Shown: positions 1 through 6,945, counted from the stretch's first letter. The stretch is DNA of 14,236 nt from an uncultured Collinsella sp. (GCA_959599615.1 CAUGKA010000037.1:1-14236); one strand, 5' to 3'. Translations and numbers: made by a program. The notes: generated by a model not told the origin, from the letters alone.

Positions 1-22
1 CAGGTGTCCGAGATCGCCGAGA

Positions 23-64
23 AACCGTGTGGCCATTGACCTAATGGGTCATGGCCACACGGTT
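23..64 (-). terminator. Strong hairpin after the aldolase gene, likely operon terminator
   Basis: Bases 23-41 pair with 47-64, leaving a five-base loop and a single one-base bulge. The outer arms (AACCGTGTGGCCAT and its complement) match perfectly over 14 bp. The hairpin begins about 30 bases after the aldolase stop codon and nothing else is coded there. On the minus strand the stem is followed by TTTCTC, a short and imperfect U-tract. It is therefore a probable intrinsic terminator, or at least a 3'-end stabilising hairpin, for the transport operon. The near symmetry means it could also work for a gene converging from the left, outside the window. Confidence 0.7.
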
Positions 65-93
65 GAACGGCGAGGTCGGGTGCCTGGGAAGCT

Positions 94-1014
94 TTACAGG
101 AGACCGTTGTCCTGAAGGACCTTCCTAATCGCCTCGACGTTCTCGCCGGTCATGGCCTTCACCGGGCGCGGCATGGTCGGGCTGTCGAAGATGCCCATGA
201 GGTTCATAGCGGTCTTGAAGGCGCCGACGCCACCGGCATAGCCCTGGACGCCCGAGGTGACGTCCCAGATGTGCGAAATCTCATTGAGGCGATCCTGCTC
301 GGCCTTGACGGTAGCCCAGTCGCCGGCCTGAGCGGCCTTCCACTGGCGCACGTAGCCCTCGGGCTCAACGTTGGCAAGGCCCGGGACAGAACCGTCGGCG
401 CCACCGAGGTAAGCGCCGTCGACAACAACCTCGTGACCGGTGAGGATGCTCATCGGATGGCCGTTCTTCTCGTTCTCCTGAACGAGATAGCGGAACGAGA
501 TGTCATCACCCGAGGAATCCTTGACGCCAGCAAGGACGCCCTCGGCGCCGAGCTTGGCAAGGAGCTTCCAGGGGAGCTTGGTGTGAACGCAGACGGGAAT
601 GTCATAGGCAAAGATGGGCAGGTCGAGCTCCTCGTGCAGGATGCGGAAGTGCTCCTCGACCTCGGTCATGCCCTGCAGGGCATAGAACGGGCAGGTGGCG
701 ACAAGCGCATCGGCGCCCAGCTCCTGAGCGACCTTACCGTGCTCGATCATGCGCTCGGTCTCGGTATCGATGATGCCGACCAGGACGGGCACGCGGTGGT
801 CGACGACACGAACGGCCTCGGCGATGATCTGGCGACGACGCTCATCGGTGGAGAAAACGACCTCGCCCGAAGAGCCCAGGAAGAACAGGCCATCGACGCC
901 GGCATCGATCATGCGGTTGATGCTGCGCTCAAAGGAGGCAACGTCGAGCTGGTGGTCTTCGGTATCGGGAACAACGACGGGAGGGATAACGCCGGTGAAT
1001 TTCTGAGTTGCCAC
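94..1014 (-). CDS. Class I aldolase/lyase of the NAL-DHDPS superfamily (N-acetylneuraminate lyase-like)
   Basis: A (beta/alpha)8 Schiff-base aldolase of 306 residues, the usual length for the family. Such enzymes make or break a C-C bond next to pyruvate in the cytoplasm. Visible motifs are the pyruvate-binding GSSGE (47-51), Tyr111, the catalytic Tyr137 in YDIP and the Schiff-base Lys165 in GVKDSS. Tyr137 and Lys165 fall at the same numbers as in E. coli NanA. True DHDPS carries an Arg five residues after its YN-P tyrosine; here that residue is Cys142, so DapA function is unlikely. The NanA sugar-side residues Asp191 and Glu192 appear as Glu195 and Val196, so Neu5Ac specificity is not assured. 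The start is GTG at 1014, with AAGGAGA five bases upstream; the frame stays open further upstream but has no comparable ribosome site. It lies 68 bases after the esterase-like pseudoenzyme as last gene of the operon. A keto-deoxy sugar acid aldolase is the main alternative. Confidence 0.9.
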   Translation of the reverse strand: MATQKFTGVIPPVVVPDTEDHQLDVASFERSINRMIDAGVDGLFFLGSSGEVVFSTDERRRQIIAEAVRVVDHRVPVLVGIIDTETERMIEHGKVAQELGADALVATCPFYALQGMTEVEEHFRILHEELDLPIFAYDIPVCVHTKLPWKLLAKLGAEGVLAGVKDSSGDDISFRYLVQENEKNGHPMSILTGHEVVVDGAYLGGADGSVPGLANVEPEGYVRQWKAAQAGDWATVKAEQDRLNEISHIWDVTSGVQGYAGGVGAFKTAMNLMGIFDSPTMPRPVKAMTGENVEAIRKVLQDNGLL

Positions 1015-1019
1015 AAGAA

Positions 1020-1026
1020 TCTCCTT
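1020..1026 (-). promoter_or_regulatory. Ribosome binding site fixing the GTG start of the aldolase
   Basis: On the minus strand AAGGAGA stands five bases before GTG at 1014. This near-consensus Shine-Dalgarno decides the start and rejects the 28-codon upstream extension of the open frame. The protein then begins VATQKFTGV (Met-ATQKFTGV), matching the usual N-terminus of the family. Confidence 0.85.
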
Positions 1027-1082
1027 AGTTGTCTGGCGGGCGGCCCTATGCCACCCACTCTTGTTGGCAGTGTCCAGGCCGT

Positions 1083-1934
1083 CTAGGCCAAAGAACACGG
1101 GTAGAACGTTTGGTTAAAAAAGTCGATGACTTCGTTTTCGAACGCGTTGATGCGCTCATGAGCGTATTTGGCATAGATGATATGCCTCCGGTCACACTCA
1201 AGACCGTTGAATACGGCAAACTGGCCCTTGGGATCACTCACGGCATCCATGAGCGATGTGCCCATGAGCACCGATCCACGCACCCGAGACGACAACGTCT
1301 CGAGGCCACCGGGAATTGGATTGGCAACCGCCGTGCAGGCGAGGCCCCGCTCGTCCAGAGCAGAAACCGCCAGCGCGACTCCGCCGCCAAGGCCCTCGCC
1401 CCATGCAAAGATGCGGTCGGGGTCCATGCCATCTAGATTGCGCGCCACCTTCGCCATCGCGCAACCCCAACGGACGCGCTTGACAAAAGCAGGAGAGGCA
1501 ATCCCCTGCTGCAGCTCGCTGGATCCAATCGCCTCATCGTCCAGCGCAAGCACGGCATATCCCATGGCCGCAAACCTCGTCATGTGATGCCATCCCCGCA
1601 CGGGTCGGTCGATGTCGTGAAACATCAGACATAGCGGCACAAGCTCGGATGCTCGGGCGCGACCGGCAGGCTCGATCAAACGTGCGTGGACCACATCGCC
1701 ACCAAGCTCAAAGGAAACCTCGGAGTAGCGGGCATACGGATTGGCGAAATCGATCGCCGTAATACTCGGCCCGCAAACCTCAAGGTCCGAAGCGGCTATC
1801 TCTAATTCGGAAACATCCGCAGAAGCATCACCGCGCCAATCCCGGAAATCAGCGAGCCTTGACGAGACCGTTCCGGGAATCCCCACAAGGTCGGAGACAA
1901 TCAGCTCATTGACATTGCTCTCGCACTTAGACAT
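1083..1934 (-). CDS. Probable catalytically dead AXE1-family esterase (pseudoenzyme), alpha/beta-hydrolase fold
   Basis: A 283-residue paralogue of the esterase immediately upstream. The final 60 residues align well: GTSLMDAVSDP matches GTGTADTVCPP, QFAVFNGLECDRRH matches QFAVYNNLTCEKRH, and the Asp (230) and His (259) of the triad are kept. The nucleophile elbow reads WGEGLGGG, against NGASQGGG in the active copy, so the catalytic Ser is Gly181. The HGYPG strand-turn near the oxyanion hole is HDIDR (106-110), and about 45 residues between elbow and Asp are missing. The frame is intact and the start (ATG at 1934) overlaps the end of the upstream gene by 8 bases as ATGTCTAA, behind a GGGAGGGGAGG ribosome site, so translation is probably coupled. 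An intact frame with a lost nucleophile suggests a non-catalytic partner, binding or regulatory role. A different chemistry cannot be excluded. Confidence 0.8.
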   Translation of the reverse strand: MSKCESNVNELIVSDLVGIPGTVSSRLADFRDWRGDASADVSELEIAASDLEVCGPSITAIDFANPYARYSEVSFELGGDVVHARLIEPAGRARASELVPLCLMFHDIDRPVRGWHHMTRFAAMGYAVLALDDEAIGSSELQQGIASPAFVKRVRWGCAMAKVARNLDGMDPDRIFAWGEGLGGGVALAVSALDERGLACTAVANPIPGGLETLSSRVRGSVLMGTSLMDAVSDPKGQFAVFNGLECDRRHIIYAKYAHERINAFENEVIDFFNQTFYPCSLA

Positions 1935-2904
1935 GAGCCTCCCCTCCCTTGCAGAAAAACGGAATGATCAGATCGTCAAAATCCTGAATCTCCTCGTGGC
2001 CAAAGCCTTCAAAGAACTCATGACGCTTTTCACAGGTCAGGTTGTTATAGACCGCAAACTGCGTCGCTGGCGGACAGACGGTATCGGCTGTGCCGGTGCC
2101 AAACAGCACGGGGCATTTGACCATAGGGGCAAAGTTCTTGGAATCGAAGCACGCCAGCTTGGCATAGGCTTCGTCGATACGAGTCGAGTCCTCGTCAAAC
2201 CAGCGAGACCAATAGCGCAGGCCCTCGTAGGCAATGTCGTCGGCATCCAAATCCCAGACCAGGCGGAAATCCGACAGGAAGGGATAGAGGATGGCGGCGC
2301 GATTGATAAGCTCGCTGTTAAGTGCACAGGTCGCAATGCCCAAACCGCCGCCCTGCGACGCGCCGTTCACAAACACACGGGCAAGATCGATGCCCTCGAG
2401 CTCGCGAACGATGCGGCACAGGATGCGAATATCTTGGTGCAAGCGGACATAGTAGAGGTTGGCCGGATCGCCGTCGATACCGGCGACGATATGGCCCGCG
2501 ACCGTTGTGCCCTCAAATCCACCAATGTCCTCGGAGGGACCTCCTTGGCCGGGGCAGTCGAGGGCGATGAGTGCCATGCCCATGCCCGCAAACGACGCCT
2601 GCTCAAACCAGCTGCGGCTTGCACCCGGATACCCATGGAACTGAAGTACCAATGGCACGGGCTCGTCCGAGACGGGTTTAAGGTACTTGGCATGCAGGCG
2701 AGCGCCACACATGCCGGTATACCAGAGGTCGAAAAGCTGGCAGGTCACGGCATCGGTGACCGATGCCGTCTCGATCGCATAGTCAAGCCCGACGGCGTCG
2801 GCCTCGGCCATGCGGTCCTTCCAAAAGAGATCGAAATCTGATGGACGGGGCATGGCGCCCCGATACCCACCAAATTGCTGTTGTAGCTCCTGAGCACTTG
2901 GCAT
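1927..2904 (-). CDS. Acetylxylan esterase / cephalosporin-C deacetylase family (AXE1) esterase
   Basis: An alpha/beta hydrolase of 325 residues that removes O-acetyl groups from sugars; no signal peptide, so cytoplasmic. Motifs counted from ATG 2904: FHGYPG near the oxyanion hole (89-94), nucleophile elbow GASQGGG with Ser183, Asp274 in GTADTVCPP, and His303 in GFGHEE. Triad order, the N-terminal FDLFWKDRM block and length all match the B. subtilis Cah family. ATG 2904 is preferred; a TTG at 2919 would add five residues but its AAAGG touches the start. Even so, AAAGG lies about 15 bases from ATG 2904, so the ribosome site is weak. The gene follows the transporter ATPase by 80 bases, with a hairpin between, and overlaps the next gene by 8 bases. 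The context suggests de-acetylation of the imported sugar rather than extracellular xylan. AXE1 enzymes are broad in substrate, so specificity is open. Confidence 0.9.
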   Translation of the reverse strand: MPSAQELQQQFGGYRGAMPRPSDFDLFWKDRMAEADAVGLDYAIETASVTDAVTCQLFDLWYTGMCGARLHAKYLKPVSDEPVPLVLQFHGYPGASRSWFEQASFAGMGMALIALDCPGQGGPSEDIGGFEGTTVAGHIVAGIDGDPANLYYVRLHQDIRILCRIVRELEGIDLARVFVNGASQGGGLGIATCALNSELINRAAILYPFLSDFRLVWDLDADDIAYEGLRYWSRWFDEDSTRIDEAYAKLACFDSKNFAPMVKCPVLFGTGTADTVCPPATQFAVYNNLTCEKRHEFFEGFGHEEIQDFDDLIIPFFCKGGEAHV

Positions 2905-2940
2905 GGCTCGTGAACCCAACCTTTCGAAATCGCAACGGAG

Positions 2941-2968
2941 GTGCGCCCGGCAAGGGAACCGGGCGCAC
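2941..2968 (-). terminator. Intercistronic GC-rich hairpin between transporter ATPase and esterase
   Basis: GTGCGCCCGG (2941-2950) and CCGGGCGCAC (2959-2968) form a perfect 10-bp stem with an 8-base loop. It starts 16 bases after the ATPase stop. On the minus strand it is followed by CTCCGTTGCG, with no U-run, so full termination is doubtful. A partial terminator or processing/stability element that lowers esterase and aldolase expression relative to the transporter is more likely. Confidence 0.6.
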
Positions 2969-2984
2969 GGGAGGGAAAGCGAGG

Positions 2985-3812
2985 CTACTCGCCGAGCTTG
3001 GGATGCAGCAGCGACGGCGCAGCACCGAGCAGCATCTTGGTGTAGGGGTCCTGAGGGTGCTGGAAGACCTGCTTGGCCTCGCCCTGCTCGACGATCTTGC
3101 CGCCATTCATAACGATGATGTCGTCAGAGATATAGCGGACCGTCTGGATGTCATGGCTGATGAACACCATGGCCAGGCCGAGCTCCTTCTTAAGGTCGGT
3201 CAGCAGGTTCAGAATCTGCGCGCGGACCGAAACGTCCAGAGCCGAGGTGGGCTCGTCGGCGATGATGGCATCGGGGTTCAACGACAGGGCACGGGCAATT
3301 GCGACGCGCTGGCGCTGGCCGCCCGAAAGCTGGCCGGGAAGAACCTCGGCGGCAGAGCTGGGCAGACCGGTGAGCTCCAGGAGCTCCTTGACGCGCTTCT
3401 CCTGCTCGGCCTCGGTACCCAGGTTGTGGACGCGCATGGGGTCGAGCAGCTGCTCGCGAACGACCATGCGGGGATTGAGCGCCGTAGCCGGATTCTGGAA
3501 CACGACCGAGATGACACGGCCCATGTGACGACGGTCCTCGGCGGTACGCTTAGTAACGTCCTTGCCCTTAAAGTAGACCTTGCCGCTCGTTGGGGCCTGC
3601 AGGCCGCACATGACGTTAGCGGTGGTGGACTTTCCGCAACCGGACTCGCCGACGATGCCGATCGTCTGACCGGGCATGAGCTTAATCGTTACACCCTGGA
3701 CGGCGTGAACCAGGTTGGGGTGCAGAATCGAGCCGGTACGGGTCCTAAAGGTGACGTGGACGTCATCAAGGAAGATGATCGGCTCGACGCCGTTGACTGC
3801 GGTCTCGCTCAT
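2985..3812 (-). CDS. DppF/OppF-type ABC transporter ATP-binding protein
   Basis: Cytoplasmic ATPase subunit (275 residues) of a peptide/nickel/sugar-acid type ABC importer. Walker A GESGCGKS (55-62), Q-loop Gln106, signature LSGGQ (162-166), Walker B IIADEP (183-188) with Glu187, and H-loop His220 are all intact, so it should hydrolyse ATP. The C-terminus is short (HPQDPYTKMLL, then about 15 residues) and lacks the long C-terminal extension of many OppF proteins. The start codon directly abuts the stop of the upstream fusion gene (TAGATG), and a full GGAGGTGAT ribosome site lies inside the end of that gene, so the two are co-translated. It presumably pairs with the ATPase half of the fused subunit to form the heterodimeric motor. 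Family assignment is certain; the substrate is not. Confidence 0.95.
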   Translation of the reverse strand: MSETAVNGVEPIIFLDDVHVTFRTRTGSILHPNLVHAVQGVTIKLMPGQTIGIVGESGCGKSTTANVMCGLQAPTSGKVYFKGKDVTKRTAEDRRHMGRVISVVFQNPATALNPRMVVREQLLDPMRVHNLGTEAEQEKRVKELLELTGLPSSAAEVLPGQLSGGQRQRVAIARALSLNPDAIIADEPTSALDVSVRAQILNLLTDLKKELGLAMVFISHDIQTVRYISDDIIVMNGGKIVEQGEAKQVFQHPQDPYTKMLLGAAPSLLHPKLGE

Positions 3813-5828
3813 CTACATCACCTCCGCGTGAGGGGTCAAACCATTTGCCTTGAGCACCTCGTCGGGGAGCTCGGAATAGAAGTGCTCGGTGCCGGGCACG
3901 CGCTTGAAGACCGGACGGGTGTCCAGGCCAATGCGCGGATGGCTCGAGCGGGGCGCGAAGCGATCGCCCTTGGGGAAATCGCGCGGGCTCGGAACGGCGC
4001 CGGGCACCTGGTGCAGACGGCCCGAACCGCTCTCGATGGACAGAACGGAGCCCAGAAGACCGCGGGTGTACTCGTGGATCGGGTTAGTGAGCAGCTCCTT
4101 GGTGGGCGCCTGCTCGATAACCTGACCGGCGTACATAACCGTGATGTTATGGGCGACCTCGGCGACCAGCGCCAGGTCATGCGAGACGAAGATCATGGCA
4201 AAGCCGAGCTTGGCCTGAAGGTCGTTGAGCAGCTTGATGACCTGCTTCTGGACGGTAACGTCCAGAGCGGTCGTGGGCTCGTCGCAGATGACCAGCTTCG
4301 GGTCGCGGGTAAGGGCCATAGCGATCAGAACACGCTGACGCTGGCCACCGGAAAGCTCATGCGGGTAGCTCTCGAGCGTACGCTTGGGGTCGAGGCCCAC
4401 GAGCTCCAGGAGTTCCTCGGCGCTGCGGGTGCCGCCGCGCTTGGTGAGCTGCTTCATCTGGGCAGAGATGAGCATGGAGGGGTTGAGCGAGGACAGGGCG
4501 TCCTGATAGACCATAGCGATATCGGTACCGCGCAGGCCGAACCACTCCTTCTTGCTCATCTTGAGCAGGTCGCGGCCCTCCCAGAGGACCTGGCCGGAAA
4601 GGTGCTCGTCATCGTCGGTCAGGCCCATGATGGCCAGCGTGGTGATGGACTTACCGCAACCGGACTCGCCCACCAGGCCCATGGTCTGACCAGGACGGAC
4701 GTCAAAGTTGACATGGTCGACGACGTTGATATCGCCGTGATGCTCAAACTGAATGCAGAAGTCACGGACCGAGAGAATCGGTTCGACAGACTCGTCGGGC
4801 ACATGGCGATCGTCACGCTTGAGCTCGACATCGCGCAGGGCGCCAAGGCGAGCGGAGAGGGACTGGGCCTGCTCCTTGTAGGCGCGAACGGGGTCGGAGA
4901 CCAGCAGGTCGGCCTCGCGACGCTTGGAGGAATCGGTCGGATCCAGGGCGGCGGAGGGGGCAGCGGCCATGGCGTCGGTAATGCCCTCGGAGAGGATGTT
5001 GAGCGCCAGGCAGGTGATCATGATGGCCAGGCCCGGGAACAGCGCCTGCCACCAACGGCCGGCGAGCACGCCGCCGCGGGCGTCGGCGAGGATGTTGCCC
5101 CAGGTAGCGGTGGGCTCCTGGATACCAGCGCCGATGAAGGTCAGCGAGGCCTCGAAGATGATGGCGTCGGCGACCAGGGTAACGGTGAAGACCATGATCG
5201 GGGCGATGCAGTTACGCAGAACATGCTTGATCAAAATCCACGGAGCCTTGGCGCCGGAAACGATGACCGCGCGGACATAGTCCTCGCCGTACTCGGACAC
5301 GATGTTGGCGCGCACGATACGGGCAATCTGCGGAGTGTACATAAAGCCGATGGCGAAGATGATCGACGGCACGGAGTTGCCCAGGATGGAGACGAAGACG
5401 GCCGCGAGGGCGATGCCCGGGATGGACATGATGATGTCCAGGATACGCATGATCGTCTCGGAAACGGCCTTGCGCGAAACCGCCGCAAGGGCGCCCACGA
5501 CCGAGCCGCAGACCAGAGCCATGGCAGTGGCGCCAAAGCCGATAATCAGCGAGTAACGACCACCGTAGAGCATGCGCGACAGAATGTCGCGACCCTTATC
5601 GTCGGTACCGAAGATAAATCCGTTGCCGGGAGCCTGGCGAGCCGTAAAAATCTCGACCGGGCTATAGGGGGCAAGAAGGGGCGCCAGAATCGCAGTCAGG
5701 GCGACCAGCACCAACACGACGGCGGCAATCTTAGAAGACAGCGTCATCTTCTTCCAGCCACCGAGCTTGAGCCCCTTGGAGGCAGCCTTCTCGAGCTGCT
5801 CGGTTTGCTTCTCTCGAATCTTTACCAT
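3813..5828 (-). CDS. Fused ABC transporter permease (DppC-like) and ATPase (DppD-like)
   Basis: One 671-residue chain joins an inner-membrane permease to a cytoplasmic ATPase. Residues 1-285 are DppC-like: a cytoplasmic N-terminus, first membrane span about 33-55, FGTDDKGRD (73-81), and an EAA-type coupling loop about 186-206. Residues 286-347 are a hydrophilic, charged linker. Residues 348-600 are the ATPase with Walker A GESGCGKS (387-394), LSGGQ (492-496), VICDEP (513-518) and His550. Residues 583-650 are the OppD/DppD C-terminal region, but the conserved cysteines are absent (Asp622, Ser628, Ser652 in their places). The reading frame runs through the linker without a break, so this is a real fusion. 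The same layout is known in SatABCD/SiaEFGI sialic acid importers and in other actinobacterial importers. The gene starts three bases after the upstream permease stop. Confidence 0.95.
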   Translation of the reverse strand: MVKIREKQTEQLEKAASKGLKLGGWKKMTLSSKIAAVVLVLVALTAILAPLLAPYSPVEIFTARQAPGNGFIFGTDDKGRDILSRMLYGGRYSLIIGFGATAMALVCGSVVGALAAVSRKAVSETIMRILDIIMSIPGIALAAVFVSILGNSVPSIIFAIGFMYTPQIARIVRANIVSEYGEDYVRAVIVSGAKAPWILIKHVLRNCIAPIMVFTVTLVADAIIFEASLTFIGAGIQEPTATWGNILADARGGVLAGRWWQALFPGLAIMITCLALNILSEGITDAMAAAPSAALDPTDSSKRREADLLVSDPVRAYKEQAQSLSARLGALRDVELKRDDRHVPDESVEPILSVRDFCIQFEHHGDINVVDHVNFDVRPGQTMGLVGESGCGKSITTLAIMGLTDDDEHLSGQVLWEGRDLLKMSKKEWFGLRGTDIAMVYQDALSSLNPSMLISAQMKQLTKRGGTRSAEELLELVGLDPKRTLESYPHELSGGQRQRVLIAMALTRDPKLVICDEPTTALDVTVQKQVIKLLNDLQAKLGFAMIFVSHDLALVAEVAHNITVMYAGQVIEQAPTKELLTNPIHEYTRGLLGSVLSIESGSGRLHQVPGAVPSPRDFPKGDRFAPRSSHPRIGLDTRPVFKRVPGTEHFYSELPDEVLKANGLTPHAEVM
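3818..3825 (-). promoter_or_regulatory. Consensus ribosome binding site inside the end of the fusion gene
   Basis: GGAGGTGA on the minus strand, with eight bases between GGAGG and ATG 3812, overlaps the last codons of the permease-ATPase fusion. With the TAGATG junction this points to translational coupling of the two ATPase subunits. Confidence 0.75.
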
Positions 5829-5831
5829 AAT

Positions 5832-6788
5832 CTACACCGTCCTGATGCGCGGGTTGATGAGCAGGTAGAGCATGTCAACCACGATGTTGATGATGATGAA
5901 GGCAAGAGCAACGACGATAACGACGCCCTGAACCAGGTTCGCCTCGTTGCCCTGAACGCCCTGCAGAATCGCGGTGCCCATGCCGGGGAGGTTGAAGATA
6001 ACCTCGATGACGACGGCGCCGCCCATGAGGTAACCGATCTTAAGACCGAGGGTGGTGACCGGGGTGATCAGCGCATTGCGAAGAACGTTGATGCCGACGA
6101 CGACCTTCTCGGGAACGCCGGCGCCGCGAGCCATACGGACATAATCCTTATCGAGCTCCTCGACCATGGCGGTACGCACGATACGAGTCATCTGGCCCGT
6201 CAGCGGAAATGCCAAGGCGATAGCGGGCATGATCATACGTCCCAGATAGCCAGCCGGATTCGTGGTGAAGTGAGGCAGAGCACCCGATGCCGGAAGCACC
6301 TTAAGGTAGGAAGAGAACAGCAGGATCAACAGAACGGCAAGCCAGAACGACGGGGTTGCCAAGCCGGCGATGGAAAAGACGCGGATCACTTGGTCCGGCC
6401 ATTTGTCGCGATACAGTGCCGCGATGACGCCGAGTAAAAACGAAACGACCGCACCGATGGCAAGGCCGATGAAGGTCAGCTGCATCGTGACGGGCAGGGC
6501 CGTGGAGATGCGCTTGGCAACGGAGTTGCGAGCAGCACCATAGGTGCCCATGTCGCCATGGATCAAATCGCCCATATAGCGCACGTAGCGCACAGGCCAG
6601 GGGTCGTCCAGACCATACTTCTCATGGTACTCGGCAACCGCCTCGGGCGAGGCACCGTCACCCAACGCCGTGTAGGCGGGGTCGGTCTTGGAGAACGACA
6701 TAAGGAAGAACACCAGGACGGTGACGCCCAATGCCATGATCGGCAGCGCCACAAGACGCCTTCCAATCAAACGTAGCAAGTTGTTCAC
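5832..6788 (-). CDS. DppB-type ABC transporter permease
   Basis: Inner-membrane permease of 318 residues, normal DppB length. It opens NNLLRLIGRR and then a long hydrophobic span (about 10-30), followed by the TDPA loop and further spans typical of the six-helix DppB fold. The EAA coupling loop reads DYVRMARGAGVPEKVVVG, and the C-terminus INPRIRTV is the classic DppB ending. The start is GTG 6788, with GGGGAG five bases upstream; an open TTG at 6821 would add eleven residues unlike the family. It sits between the binding protein (157 bases upstream, with two hairpins in the gap) and the fused permease-ATPase (three-base gap). It should pair with the permease half of the fusion to form the translocation pore. 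Confidence 0.95.
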   Translation of the reverse strand: MNNLLRLIGRRLVALPIMALGVTVLVFFLMSFSKTDPAYTALGDGASPEAVAEYHEKYGLDDPWPVRYVRYMGDLIHGDMGTYGAARNSVAKRISTALPVTMQLTFIGLAIGAVVSFLLGVIAALYRDKWPDQVIRVFSIAGLATPSFWLAVLLILLFSSYLKVLPASGALPHFTTNPAGYLGRMIMPAIALAFPLTGQMTRIVRTAMVEELDKDYVRMARGAGVPEKVVVGINVLRNALITPVTTLGLKIGYLMGGAVVIEVIFNLPGMGTAILQGVQGNEANLVQGVVIVVALAFIIINIVVDMLYLLINPRIRTV

Positions 6789-6793
6789 GTTCT

Positions 6794-6799
6794 CTCCCC
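6794..6799 (-). promoter_or_regulatory. Ribosome binding site fixing the GTG start of the permease
   Basis: GGGGAG on the minus strand lies five bases before GTG 6788. It selects this start over the TTG at 6821. Confidence 0.75.
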
Positions 6800-6828
6800 T
6801 TTCTTTTGTCGGTAGGACCAACTGGTAT

Positions 6829-6846
6829 ATGAGTACGGATACTCAT
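6829..6846. repeat. Small perfect inverted repeat in the binding protein-permease gap
   Basis: ATGAGTA (6829-6835) and TACTCAT (6840-6846) are perfect 7-bp arms around a four-base CGGA loop, 41 bases before the permease start. It lies beside the larger hairpin at 6851-6882. It could be an RNA hairpin in the leader of the permease cistron or a protein site; the sequence does not decide. Confidence 0.45.
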
Positions 6847-6850
6847 TACA

Positions 6851-6882
6851 AGACCCGAGCGACATCGAGGTCGCCCGGGTCT
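6851..6882 (-). terminator. Hairpin downstream of the binding-protein gene (attenuator or 3' stabiliser)
   Basis: Bases 6851-6863 pair with 6870-6882 over 13 positions with a six-base loop. The single A-C mismatch seen on the plus strand (6858/6875) is a G-U pair in the minus-strand RNA, so the stem is complete in the operon transcript. It begins 63 bases after the binding-protein stop. The following bases (TGTAATG) are a poor U-tract, so some transcription should read through to the permeases. This is a common arrangement for making more binding protein than membrane subunits. On the plus strand the stem is followed by TTGTTT, but no plus-strand gene leads into it. Confidence 0.65.
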
Positions 6883-6945
6883 TTGTTTCAACTATGAGGA
6901 TACGGTCCCAACGACCGACATCCTGCATACAGACTCAAGCGAGTC

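Noticed and set aside
94..1014. Annotation of the aldolase as dapA
   Set aside because: The Arg after the catalytic tyrosine, needed for aspartate-semialdehyde binding in DHDPS, is Cys142, and the context is sugar/peptide uptake rather than lysine synthesis.
94..1098. Longer form of the aldolase starting at 1098
   Set aside because: The extra 28 residues are not family-like, overlap the end of the upstream gene, and have no ribosome site; GTG 1014 has AAGGAGA at ideal distance.
1083..1934. Calling the second esterase gene a pseudogene
   Set aside because: The frame is complete, has a strong ribosome site, is translationally coupled to its neighbour and keeps conserved blocks. It is better described as a probable pseudoenzyme.
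2763..6437. Very long open frame (1224 codons) on the plus strand, antisense to the transporter genes
   Set aside because: It covers the three transporter genes and part of the esterase in antisense. Its translation is low-complexity, rich in Asp, Gly, His, Gln and Arg with no domain I recognise. This is the expected shadow of GC-rich codon use, and the minus-strand genes have complete family motifs and ribosome sites.
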